64,000 nucleotides of DNA from Aphrocallistes beatrix (taxonomy: Eukaryota > Porifera > Hexactinellida > Sceptrulophora > Aphrocallistidae). The position numbers were made by a program, and so were the translations under genes. Shown one piece after another: positions 56,301-64,000 of the stretch. The first letter of the stretch is position 1; every line of letters starts with the position of its first letter. A model generated the notes under the pieces. That model saw only the letters and a program-made list of their open reading frames with translations. It was not told the DNA's origin and ran no database searches. Where the stretch lies: positions 4,030,001 to 4,094,000 of the forward strand of contig OY725502.1 in NCBI GenBank assembly GCA_963281255.1. Reading direction: 5' to 3'.

Positions 56301-59300
56301 CAAAACTCCGCAATCTCGGTGAAGTATTATCGTACTGTCTTCCAAGCAGGAAATCGAATCGGCTATCGGGAGATTAGATATGCACCCATTATTTTTGACC
56401 GAAATGAAGTCATCCTAATCGTTTCATCAGTTCGACTGATGGTGTGGGTTGGCCATAACCTAAGGCTACAACCACTTGACTTTCTGAGTATCGGACAATC
56501 ATTACTGAAATCTTCCTTCTATCCCGAATTGCTGCCGATCATAGTTCTCCATGAGTTTGGAGAGGATCAACTTTTTGATCAACAATTTCCCGATCATGAG
56601 AGAGTAAACCTGAATCTTTCAGATTCAGAAATCCGTGACGAGCTAAATGTGTCTTTCTTTCCTGTGCCTTCTATGCATGATGCCGGATTGGGGCGTATCA
56701 AAGTGTATGAAATAAATGCAGGCGGTAAGAGGGAACAACCCATTTCAGAATTTGGCCATTTCAAGTCTATTTACTGTTACTTTGTTCTTTACTCTTATCG
56801 TCGCGAGATTAAATTTCTTTCGCTGATCTACGTTTGGATTGGAAGCGAGGTCAGCGATAGTATTGTCCGAAATCAAGAAATCCAGTTACGCGAATTACAG
56901 TCGAATACTCCGGGCGACCAGGCTGTCTTCTACATTCCACAGGGACAGGAGACCGATCACTTCTTAAGCATTTTCAAGGCCAAATTTATTATTCACCAGG
57001 ATTCCATGGTAAGATCTTCCAATGACAATACCGTGTCTCTTTTCCGGATATTTTCATACAATTTGCTAAGTATCAAAGCAGTGCAAATTGAAGCCAATTC
57101 TTCAAACCTCCTTTCGAATTCGGCCTTTGTTATTAGTTCTCCAGCAAAGAGTGTAGTTTGGATCGGACAAGCTGCTTCACAGAACGACCGCCGTGGTGCT
57201 ATGCTCATTGCAAAGGAATTGAAACCACAGGAGCCATTGATTCTGATGGAGGGAGACGAAAATGAGAGATTTTGGATACAGCTTGGCGGAAAGCATTCTT
57301 ACCATCCTTTCCCTCAGGAATATTGGCCCCCTTATAACGCTTCACCTCTACTTTTCCACTTTGGTAAAGGCATCAAGCCTGTCTTTACGCCGATACCCAA
57401 TTATTCTCAAAAGGATTTACACATTGATGCCGTCTTTATTCTAAGCACAAGTTCTCATCTGTTCATTTGGAATGGTAGCATGGTAGAGACACTCGACTCC
57501 AAAGCAATTGCACAAGACTTCCTGCTACAAGTGACTCCAGAGAAAGCACTCGAGAGTCTGGTGCTAGTTGTGCTAATCCAAGGCGCAGAGCCTTCCAACT
57601 TCACAAGTCTGTTTCCCTCGTGGAATGACAACTGGTGGAAGGATGCCCATGTACAGCTAAGCAAGATACTAGCCAGTAGACCTATCTTAAAGCAGCCACC
57701 GCCTAAAATTGCTAAAGAATCAGCAAAATCTCCAGAGAAACCTGATACCGACTTCAAGATTGAGTCATTCCACGACATTTTGTCTAGCCCAATTGAAAGA
57801 AATACGCCAGTCTCCAGTGATAAACTGAAGAGCGCTTCAGCATCTTCGATAATGATTCCAGATACCTTTAAGGTCCAGGCTGAAGCTGTGAAAGGAGATT
57901 TAATGAAGGAGATCAACGAATTGGATGAAGTGCTTAGAAGTTTTGAATTGGAAGCTGCGCTCACCAAACCTGTAGCTGAGTTAGAAAAAGAGAAACGTAA
58001 GCAGACTAAGTTGGAGGCTTTGAGGAGAGGCGATTTTACTAAATTCACTGGAAAGAACGAACAACCAGAAGATGTAGACACTGACGCTCTCATTAAAGAG
58101 CTCGACTCTACTCTGAAACAGGTAAGTAAGAATGCGCAGATGGAGGAGCATAGGAGTAGATCAAATTCCAATCCAGACAGTTTGCAGCGGCCGAGAGCAA
58201 GTACAGACGTGTCGGCTCCGAACCTTCTTCCATACATGCCGGCCTCCAGGATCGCAAGTTCTGAAGCGGTAGATAGTACTGAAAGGAGAGACCGTACCGA
58301 GTCGTTTGTTAGCATAAGTGGATCTAGTACCGGGGTTCCCACACAGTTGTCTCAGGTAACGTCTCCGTTGATGCCGAAAAAGGGGCCTACCGTTAAGTCG
58401 TATACTCCTGGGCCTCAACGTAAACTGGCTCCTGTCCGTGGACAATTGACTAAAACAGCCCCAGAGAAAAGTCCAAATTTGACGCAAACTCAGCCAGGCA
58501 TTGGTGCCTGGGCTCCAAGTGTTGTGACACAGGAAGGACGTTACAAACCTCCAAAACCAAACGACAAAAATATTCAAGAAATATCAAAAAATATTAGATC
58601 GAATGTACAAGCAAAAATAGCCATGACGAAGGCCAAAGTCGATCCTGGGAAATCAGGTGCTCCTACCCAGGGCAGCAAATACTTGCTGTCGTTGGAACTT
58701 GAAGCGACTGGCCAGATTGTAGAGTTGGTAATCAAGCGTAACACAACCAGTCAAAACGTTATCTATAAAGTGGTTGAAAAGTGTCGTTGTAAATTAACAC
58801 CTACGCTTTCTCTGATCGAAGTTCTCACGGAGTTGAATTTGGAGAGGAAACTGGAGGACCATGAGCTCCCTTTGGATGTTGTCGACCAATGGCCTTCCAA
58901 CGAATCTCCAAATTTCAGGTTCAAATTAGTTGTGAGAGACTTCCCTGACAAGTACTCTATCTTTGGTGGGATTCTAAGTATTGATGAAATTGAGACTTCT
59001 CTCCATGACAGAACCCTACCTCGCCTTCAGTCAGAATTATTCGTGAATAAGACAAACCCGTTTGACAGTAACAACGATGGTTGGAGCAAAGAGAAGCTAG
59101 AGTTCGGAATGGATGGCATTTATATGTGGCAGGATTCAAAGACTCTCAGATGTATTTCCCAATTTTCTATCAACCAAGTTTATACGTTCATAGATAATAC
59201 CGACGCGAATGAATCGCGGTTTCCGGTTCCTTACTGTTTCGCTCTAAAACAGCTGAACTCTTGGGAAAAGAATGACTTTCATATTTTCGGTTCTGAGAAC

Positions 59301-59459
59301 AAAGAAATCTCCGTTACTTGGCATGGGTATGTTACCATCGCAATATTTGGATTGAAAAATCTGTATAAAGACTGGCAGATGATGCGAAAACAGTTCTCTG
59401 AACTTTTAGAAATGAAAACAACCCAGTCTGGAACAATTTTTAGTGAAAAACTTTCATAG
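53376..59459 (+). CDS. Espin-like ankyrin / six-gelsolin / MRL-type RA-PH fusion protein
   Basis: 2,027 residues in one uninterrupted exon. Residues about 15-335 are ankyrin repeats closest to espin (GGTTPAHDAAVTGQIECLKY, LHMACRFGRLPMVKWL, HDAAEQGQPATVRLLLEYG). FDFLSSPTDIEIQ at about 375 resembles the segment after the espin repeats. Residues 390-740 are a disordered linker with RPPLIPPKPA. Six gelsolin-like repeats follow at about 746-870, 871-955, 981-1070, 1104-1207, 1219-1305 and 1325-1422. The first has HVLDAYIFLRV, IHVWKG and REVQGFES-like KEIQGLESVQFLSYFKSKV. There is no villin headpiece. A helical stretch at 1490-1590 precedes an RA domain (about 1768-1861; SLIEVLTELNLERKLEDHE) and a PH domain (about 1872-2015; QVYTFIDN, PYCFALKQ, YVTIAIFGLKNLY) of the lamellipodin/RIAM type. 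Inferred role: linking small GTPase and phosphoinositide signals to actin capping/severing at the cell cortex. Confidence 0.9.
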   Translation: MKSSKGLCDACSESTRPALFAAREGHLNCLVFACDSLGQASEQDGYSATPLHFSARNGHLDCVKWLVQHNVISPTSVTRGGTTPAHDAAVTGQIECLKYLLDNTKCSLNDRTVEGSTMLHMACRFGRLPMVKWLVGESGVSPNETGINNVTPVHISAAKDHLKCLQWLTSHVRYVPNMETVHGATPTYFAAQEGCLKSLEWLLDRANGNPNIAAKDGMLPIHAAAQAGHLDCIRMLVSRGLATVNEPSKDGGSPVHFAAAGGHVDTLLWLIRNGARVNTKDDCHSTPLHDAAEQGQPATVRLLLEYGGDPKAMDDECFTPLDLAEDSGSSECIYLIKASISGEKIPSNLNAYQPSPRKVKRKAEHVENPGYQQRDFDFLSSPTDIEIQTPKQRRKGRFNFKFFRGNSLFGRRSFSSVEHESSMGRKFKRFKNKSNPVSRNISQSDILSNETPSNIDNEIPHLKDALISSKSPDVIRVVRQTPQTASENPRFTPEARRKSVTSMSKDSSNSSTPELVLPQSTAVKSIGDELSNFKAWAQSQSEHQKAENSLETQAVNKKRIFAVNSPFIENEFEASRSTEQHLEIGRGNVAKSVVPPKQNFLERKGNKSVQDVRPPLIPPKPALTPIELRKLGNRNQVDSDKGEPIDIQNVQLGIDAFVKHKQLSLVDEADEVTHSTSTNRNARSQLDILKENSQPKQAHKLVDADVENQKLLNASYFAEMKQKRLETLEAASLALLGPPLLGQRRVKKIFVGIGNDPGIHCWKVGPTANKVTDITNSVVLNGHLHVLDAYIFLRVSANGPVFHQIHVWKGHLAEWGVYEKTTDLAQELSSSLSGVSQIYKEIQGLESVQFLSYFKSKVLFYHQTTNKPFSQPCLYEISGTHVLRCNQVSISQQQFSPTMMYILIMQKTLYLYIGPQALENLKVRAYNIALELREKEKMTSFLVLDPSQKNETFQSALRVVERQTLKHFTKLYQSVQNSAISVKYYRTVFQAGNRIGYREIRYAPIIFDRNEVILIVSSVRLMVWVGHNLRLQPLDFLSIGQSLLKSSFYPELLPIIVLHEFGEDQLFDQQFPDHERVNLNLSDSEIRDELNVSFFPVPSMHDAGLGRIKVYEINAGGKREQPISEFGHFKSIYCYFVLYSYRREIKFLSLIYVWIGSEVSDSIVRNQEIQLRELQSNTPGDQAVFYIPQGQETDHFLSIFKAKFIIHQDSMVRSSNDNTVSLFRIFSYNLLSIKAVQIEANSSNLLSNSAFVISSPAKSVVWIGQAASQNDRRGAMLIAKELKPQEPLILMEGDENERFWIQLGGKHSYHPFPQEYWPPYNASPLLFHFGKGIKPVFTPIPNYSQKDLHIDAVFILSTSSHLFIWNGSMVETLDSKAIAQDFLLQVTPEKALESLVLVVLIQGAEPSNFTSLFPSWNDNWWKDAHVQLSKILASRPILKQPPPKIAKESAKSPEKPDTDFKIESFHDILSSPIERNTPVSSDKLKSASASSIMIPDTFKVQAEAVKGDLMKEINELDEVLRSFELEAALTKPVAELEKEKRKQTKLEALRRGDFTKFTGKNEQPEDVDTDALIKELDSTLKQVSKNAQMEEHRSRSNSNPDSLQRPRASTDVSAPNLLPYMPASRIASSEAVDSTERRDRTESFVSISGSSTGVPTQLSQVTSPLMPKKGPTVKSYTPGPQRKLAPVRGQLTKTAPEKSPNLTQTQPGIGAWAPSVVTQEGRYKPPKPNDKNIQEISKNIRSNVQAKIAMTKAKVDPGKSGAPTQGSKYLLSLELEATGQIVELVIKRNTTSQNVIYKVVEKCRCKLTPTLSLIEVLTELNLERKLEDHELPLDVVDQWPSNESPNFRFKLVVRDFPDKYSIFGGILSIDEIETSLHDRTLPRLQSELFVNKTNPFDSNNDGWSKEKLEFGMDGIYMWQDSKTLRCISQFSINQVYTFIDNTDANESRFPVPYCFALKQLNSWEKNDFHIFGSENKEISVTWHGYVTIAIFGLKNLYKDWQMMRKQFSELLEMKTTQSGTIFSEKLS

Positions 59460-59663
59460 TTAAAACATTTTACTTTTCTTTACGAATTTTAGTTATATTT
59501 TGTGACCCCTTTTCTCATTTATCTATATGCATTCTATTATATCTATATTTCAACGAGAGTGAAATAACTAACGTGGGCGATGAAAGGGATAATTAGCATA
59601 GCCGACTTGATGTCTGAAATTAATCTCCGTAATGACTTTAAATGTTATTAGTGTTTTAAAATA

Positions 59664-59999
59664 ATGGAAGACGTGGATGACGCAACTTTCAATAGGAAAA
59701 GATCAAAAAGGCCCTTGAAGAAGCGGATTGTTATAGAATATAATGAAGCTGCACGGAACAGATTTGTGACTGGCTTTCAAGGCAATAAGAAAAAGAAAAA
59801 GAAGATTGCGCTGAAGCAGAGATTAGCTAAGGAGAAGGCTTTGAGAAGAAAGATGAAATCGGACCAGAAGAAAAAAATGTTGGAACAAGTTGAGCTGTTA
59901 AACCCTCCACCGGATAAAGTGGGTATGGCATCACCAACAGTGAAAGTGAATCTATCAAATAATGTAGTTGAAATATCGGAAATCGATCTCTCAGTCTAA
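59664..59999 (+). CDS. NOL12: NOL12 (Nop25/Rrp17 family) nucleolar protein
   Basis: 111 residues, one exon. The family is RNA-binding and exonuclease-linked, needed for 5' processing of pre-60S rRNA in the nucleolus. The signature is IEYNEAARNRFVTGFQGNKK, equivalent to the family FDExxRxEYLTGFHKRK, followed by a very basic helix (KKKKIALKQRLAKEKALRRK) and a short C-terminal block TVKVNLSNNVVEISEIDLS, like the family VTVTTISDLDLS. The vertebrate protein is about twice as long; the Lys/Arg-rich extension after this block is absent, so this is a minimal version. Start: the only ATG, 12 bases after GTTATTAG. It lies 204 bp after the fusion gene. Confidence 0.85.
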   Translation: MEDVDDATFNRKRSKRPLKKRIVIEYNEAARNRFVTGFQGNKKKKKKIALKQRLAKEKALRRKMKSDQKKKMLEQVELLNPPPDKVGMASPTVKVNLSNNVVEISEIDLSV

Positions 60000-61117
60000 A
60001 GCCTAAAAATATTTTACATTTGTAATTAAATTTGAGCATTTGAATATTTCCCTCCCACGATTGTAAACCGGATCTTCAGAATTAATACTAGCAAAGAAAC
60101 ACCCCGCAATAATTCTGATTAATAAGCAATTATGTAGCCAAAAATTACATTTGGGATATTGCTTTTTTATCAGAATTAGATTAGTCTAGAGGAGGTTGCT
60201 CATTGATGAGCAGTTGAGGTTGGTAGAGATACATCACTAATGTCTAGCGAGCAAAACAATGTCTGTGAGTAGATTTGGACATTCCCATTCAGATTTGCTG
60301 AACAATCTCTTGGATGTTAGCAGTTTAGTTGTTTTGTTTTTAAGGCGGGGTAACTTAATATCTTTCTACTCAGGAATATCTAATCTGGTCGTGAGATAAA
60401 ACCTTGCATTTGCGTACGTACCTCTGTTGATTGTGCAATGCAAGTGATCTTTCAATTTGCAAATGGGTTTTCAGGTAGTTTTATGTTCTAATAATTATTA
60501 GCGATGGCTCTGCTATTTGATTTATTCATGTATGGTCAGTTTTGCTATCTGTATCATCGTCTTCATTATTCATTCTACCTTAAAATATTTCATTATTAGC
60601 GTAGGATCAGGTTGTAATTATGACATAAATTTGCCGTTATTATTAGCTGAGATCTAATTACGCTCAGTTGTAATGAGTGGGCTGGCTAGCATTATCTACT
60701 TCATATGTCGCAATAAAATGCGAAATTTATCTCAATTATATCACTACTATCATATAGATTCTAAAATTTTGGGTTATTACGAAAATATTATGCAATTCCC
60801 TCCAGATGAAAGGGAACTTTCTCTTACCGTACCAGTATTGTGCTATTTTCTGCATACAGGGCACTTTAATTGATTATTGTTTTAAAGATTATTATAAAGT
60901 TAAATGAATATTTTGTATAGGTTGCATACTATCTCTTTGTCAACACCCACTGGGGTCTTAACAAAGTAGAATGATGATATCAATGTGTATTATTGCTATT
61001 TAAGTGTATGGAATTTCAATTGTCTGGTGTGTATCTCTATCTTGTTGTGTCTGGTTAAACTAGTCAATGATCAGGTTTTCTACTGATTTATCTTTTAATC
61101 CAAGTTAGACACAGGAA
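60000..61117. other. NOL12 to aldo-keto reductase spacer
   Basis: About 1.1 kb, AT-rich. A 66-codon frame at 60673-60873 has an ATG but no family and AT-rich composition. No repeat was recognised. Confidence 0.5.
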
Positions 61118-62152
61118 ATGGCTGTGAAAGAAGGTTTCAACACAGTCCTCCGCCAAATTAAACTGAATACAGGCGCGAGTATGCCGATCCTGGGAGCCGG
61201 AACCTGGGCCCTTGGGGATAATGCGGTAGATTCTCTTCAACAAGCAATAAAGATGGGATATCGACTGATCGATTGTGCTGAAATGTACAAAAACGAGGAA
61301 TTAGTCGGTAAGGCACTTAACCAATCCATTGATAATGGTGTTTGTAAGCGCGAAGATTTATTTTTGACTTCAAAACTGAGTCCATATTCCCTTTTTCCAA
61401 ATAAAATGCGCGACTCACTGCATAAAACGCTCGCAGATCTTAAGACGGATTATTTGGATCTTTATCTTATACATTGGCCACACCGACTACGTCCCCGTGC
61501 ACCAAGTTCTCCGAGGTTATCCCCAATGTTCGACTATTCTCACATTGAACCATATCGCCAAGATTGGATGAACGAGATCTGGGCTATCCTTGAGTCTTAT
61601 GTCAACGCTGGTACCATAAAGGCCATTGGTATGTCCAATTTCACTATGAAACAGATTGATAACTTGCTTGAAAGTTCCCAAATCGCCCCCGCAGTTTGTC
61701 AGGTAGAGAATCATCTCTACTTTCAGCAGTCTTGGATGAAAAAGTTCCTCGATTCAAAAGGAATCGCAATGCAAGCTTACAGTCCTCTCGGATCGCCGTT
61801 CTTCACAGAACAGAGGTTTGACAATATGTCAATCCTGAAGAATACAACTTTGTCTGGAATTGCTAGGAAGCATGGCATCACTTCTGCTCAGACCGCCTTG
61901 GCCTTTCTGATGGCAGACAACAAGTCTGTCATACCTAAAACCGCCAATGGGAAACGGCTGAGGGAGAACTTTGACTCGCTGAACATCCAACTGGACGAGC
62001 AGGATCTAATGGACCTTCGAGACGAAGATAAGAGAACAAGACTCGTACGTGGGAGGTTCCTCATCCCGATCTCTTTGCATGATGATTTTTGGGACAGAGA
62101 GTACGAAATGAAATGTAGAAAATTGTTGAGAGAAAATTCAAAAATAGAATAA
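61118..62152 (+). CDS. Aldo-keto reductase (AKR family, aldehyde reductase-like)
   Basis: 344 residues, one exon. An NADPH-dependent oxidoreductase with a TIM barrel that reduces aldehydes and ketones in the cytosol; the substrate cannot be told. The catalytic tetrad is visible: Asp and Tyr in RLIDCAEMYKNEELVGKAL, Lys in LFLTSKL, His in YLDLYLIHWPHRL. Other marks are MPILGAGTW near the N-terminus, KAIGMSNF, PAVCQVENHLY, IAMQAYSPLGSP and the cofactor motif SVIPKTANGKRLRENF. It is longer than the typical 315-325 residues because of an insert after the catalytic His (RPRAPSSPRLSPMFDYSH) and a longer charged end. The start MAVKEGFNTVLRQIKLNTG gives a normal first strand. The ATG lies 17 bases after TTTAATCCAAG. 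Confidence 0.93.
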   Translation: MAVKEGFNTVLRQIKLNTGASMPILGAGTWALGDNAVDSLQQAIKMGYRLIDCAEMYKNEELVGKALNQSIDNGVCKREDLFLTSKLSPYSLFPNKMRDSLHKTLADLKTDYLDLYLIHWPHRLRPRAPSSPRLSPMFDYSHIEPYRQDWMNEIWAILESYVNAGTIKAIGMSNFTMKQIDNLLESSQIAPAVCQVENHLYFQQSWMKKFLDSKGIAMQAYSPLGSPFFTEQRFDNMSILKNTTLSGIARKHGITSAQTALAFLMADNKSVIPKTANGKRLRENFDSLNIQLDEQDLMDLRDEDKRTRLVRGRFLIPISLHDDFWDREYEMKCRKLLRENSKIE

Positions 62153-62611
62153 TCTCGGCTAAAACGTGAAGATCTATTCTCTAGTTATTGGCTAATTCCA
62201 CTTCGATGAAACAGCCACAAAATTAATCAATGTATTGACTGTTTTAGAATTAATTAATAGGCTTTTTAGTATTCTACCATTACAAATGTAGTACCGATTA
62301 TTTTCATTGAATTCACTAATTATGATTTCACTAATCGGGAAAAATCCACTTTGAATCGAACGAGTTTTTCTATCATTGGAACGAGTTGATTATTCGCGAG
62401 GGTGTATTGCATCATTATTATGCTTCGAAAGTTTACCCAAACCTCATTTCGCTATCTCGATTGTTAAATTAGCTAAGTTCGAAGGAAACAGGGGTCAGAT
62501 AATCCATCACTTAAATTTTCCACCAATTAAATGTATTGTTCTAAATAATCTATTTCCTACACAGCACAAAGAGTAACAGAATATCACACTAGACTCACTC
62601 CTACGTCCTAA
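62153..62611. other. Convergent spacer between aldo-keto reductase and SMCO4
   Basis: 459 bp between the convergent stop codons. AT-rich; the frame at 62376-62576 is not supported. No clear poly(A) signal or repeat seen. Confidence 0.5.
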
Positions 62612-62788
62612 CTATCCCCTAGTGATCAGATACATCAGAATAAACAAAACGATGAATATGACAATAATTGTTGGCACGACAATCTTTGGGATTTTCTCTC
62701 TCGCTGTAGTGAACTGGGCTTTCCTTTCCACCTTCTGTTTTTTCGTTTCCTTCATTTCCGGATTGTTCTTCTTCGTGCGTGTTGGCAT
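62612..62788 (-). CDS. SMCO4: SMCO4-like single-pass membrane protein (58 residues)
   Basis: A 59-codon frame on the minus strand, ATG at 62788-62786 and TAG at 62614-62612. The peptide starts MPTRTKKNNPEMKETKKQKV, continues ERKAQFTTAREKIPKIVVPT and ends in a membrane helix IIVIFIVLFILMYLITRG. Vertebrate SMCO4 is 59 residues with the same plan: a Lys/Glu-rich coiled-coil-prone N-half, then Q-I-x-x-VVLPT, a C-terminal helix and TR at its end. The plus-strand frame across this region (62622-62852) is the antisense shadow. The function of SMCO4 is not well defined. An AG-like TTTACAAG is five bases before the ATG. Identification is from similarity by eye over nearly the full length. Confidence 0.8.
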   Translation of the reverse strand: MPTRTKKNNPEMKETKKQKVERKAQFTTAREKIPKIVVPTIIVIFIVLFILMYLITRG

Positions 62789-64000
62789 TTTGACTTGTAA
62801 ATCGTGTTTTTCAAATGTGAGATTCTCTTTTATCGTCCTACCTCTTACTTGAGTACAGAAAATCTAGATGAAGCAGCTCAGTATAGTTTTAGATTACAGC
62901 TCTGATTGATTATTATGGTAGGATAAATTATGTGCCATTTGAAGCCATTAATAGAAGCCAGCATAGTTCCAGCCAGATGTGATCTCTAGATAGTAAGTGT
63001 GAATTGATCATGATAGATAGCACCTGATAATAATCCGCTAAAATGATATTGCAATTCATTATCTCTGCTTCTCTACAGAATTATATCCGAGTTCAGAATG
63101 TAATCTATTTAATCGGTTAAGACCGCCTTAGTGGTTCTAATCTCGTTAATTTGACTGCAGTCGGAGAGATAACGGAGCTTATCTTGGGGGTTCTGGATGC
63201 GCATGCAGGTGCGAATTGGAGTTTTGGGCCTTATGAGATGAGGAAACGATCGAAAGTATTTCTCACGTTATTGTCGACAAGGCAGATCGACTCCATCAAT
63301 ATTTCTTCAGTTAGGTGCAAATAGTTTTTTTTCTAAATTTGTCTATTATCAAGGTCATTTTTCAAGTTATTTAAAATGCTGTGCATTCTATAGACAAGTT
63401 AGTGCGAAAATTCACGAATAAACGCTAGCTGTTAACTGAACTTCTTTAGCTGGTAAATGTTAAGTCAGATAAGCTGATAGAATTGGACAAGAATTAAATC
63501 TAAAAATGCTAGCGAAGTTGATTAGAAATCTATAAAATCCCTAATTACTCTCGTTATCTAACGGATTTTCGTAGCATTCACTTGTTAAATGTAAACTAAA
63601 TTTAGTCGAGTTCCTCAAATGAAAATGCATTTTAAAAGGAATTTCCTCACTGATATAAAATACAGTCGACTCCGCTTAATCGGGCCACTTTTTGCAGGAC
63701 CGGAATAGCTCTCACACATAGAAGCTAATGCAGAATATTTTCGGTTAATAGGGTTCTCCGCTTAATCGGGCCAAAATGTCCTCTGACCGATGTGACCCTA
63801 TTAAGCGGAGTCGACTGTAGATATATATATTAACGACATATCATCCCTTAACCCCTCAAGAGAAAACGGCCACTCTTTCGAATTCCTATTAGACACCACG
63901 ATGTAAGTTGAACAATCTGTGGGTTATATTTGGATAAATATTAATTCTGTCGCCATACGTATAACCCAATTCATTTTCAAGTTGCTTCATTAATTAGTAG
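62789..64000. other. Window end: spacer with one MITE and a possible exon
   Basis: About 1.2 kb. It contains a pogo-like MITE (63661-63819) and a less AT-rich stretch at 63122-63324 with an open frame preceded by an acceptor-like TTTGACTGCAG. No recognised gene. Confidence 0.45.
63661..63819. mobile_element. Pogo-like MITE, GTCGACTCCGCTTAAT family, copy 2
   Basis: 159 bp, from TACAGTCGACTCCGCTTAAT to ATTAAGCGGAGTCGACTGTA, an exact 20-bp terminal inverted repeat with TA ends. It is the same family as 6838-7015 in reverse orientation, with shared interior TAATGCAGAATATTTTCGGT-type and TGTCCTCTGACCGATGTG-type segments. Confidence 0.85.

Noticed and set aside
57455-58342. 295-codon antisense frame in the fusion gene
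   Set aside because: Shadow of the gelsolin/linker coding region; Ser/Leu-rich composition typical of antisense of Glu/Lys-rich coding DNA.
60673-60873. 66-codon frame with ATG before the aldo-keto reductase
   Set aside because: AT-rich composition and no recognisable motif; not supported as a gene.
62622-62852. Plus-strand hydrophobic frame near the window end
   Set aside because: Antisense of the SMCO4-like gene; its hydrophobic run is the reverse reading of a Lys/Glu-rich and membrane segment.

Overview
The window is nuclear DNA of an invertebrate animal. It has AT-rich intergenic DNA, GT-AG introns mostly of 55-300 nt, no bacterial-type operons or Shine-Dalgarno signals, and families typical of animals: a tetraspanin, U2SURP, TYW5, SMCO4, an AIG1/GIMAP-type GTPase, a serpin relic, espin-type ankyrin repeats and an MRL-type RA-PH module. 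Protein divergence from vertebrates and the tight gene packing suggest an early-branching or fast-evolving invertebrate (a sponge would fit). This placement is inference, not proof.

Layout. 1-8.8 kb: the last 42 codons of a truncated gene, then about 8.6 kb of gene-free DNA filled with small foldback and terminal-inverted-repeat elements, including at least four pogo/Tc1-like MITEs. 8.8-33.5 kb: a dense run of plus-strand housekeeping genes: UBE2J2-like E2 enzyme, CAND1, DHODH, TRMT112, UQCR10, NOC2L, DNA2, TYW5 and U2SURP. 33.5-39.4 kb: a lineage-specific-looking island with an unrecognised minus-strand protein, a degraded serpin, a long perfect hairpin and an intronless AIG1-type GTPase with a perfect 27-bp coding minisatellite. 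39.6-53.0 kb: WDR11, then a ten-exon tetraspanin carrying an intact PINX1 gene inside one of its introns. 53.4-64 kb: an intronless 2,027-codon gene fusing espin-like ankyrin repeats, six gelsolin repeats and a C-terminal MRL-type RA-PH pair, then NOL12, an aldo-keto reductase, a very short minus-strand SMCO4 gene and another pogo-like MITE.

The most notable object is the 53,376-59,459 fusion. On domain evidence it would put actin-filament capping/severing, an espin-type ankyrin platform and small-GTPase/phosphoinositide sensing into one polypeptide; I know of no described protein with this order. Two short helices upstream of the RA domain also resemble the talin-binding helices of RIAM/lamellipodin.

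Many of the proteins act in shared processes: ribosome biogenesis and nucleolus (TRMT112, NOC2L, PINX1, NOL12), ubiquinone-linked mitochondrial metabolism (DHODH, UQCR10), tRNA modification (TYW5, TRMT112) and ubiquitin/cullin control (UBE2J2, CAND1). Nearly all genes lie head to tail on the plus strand with 146-612 bp gaps, and many start codons sit just after a splice-acceptor-like AG, so 5'UTR introns or spliced-leader trans-splicing should be considered. Exon limits were placed by hand from splice consensus, reading phase and remembered family sequences; no alignment was run.
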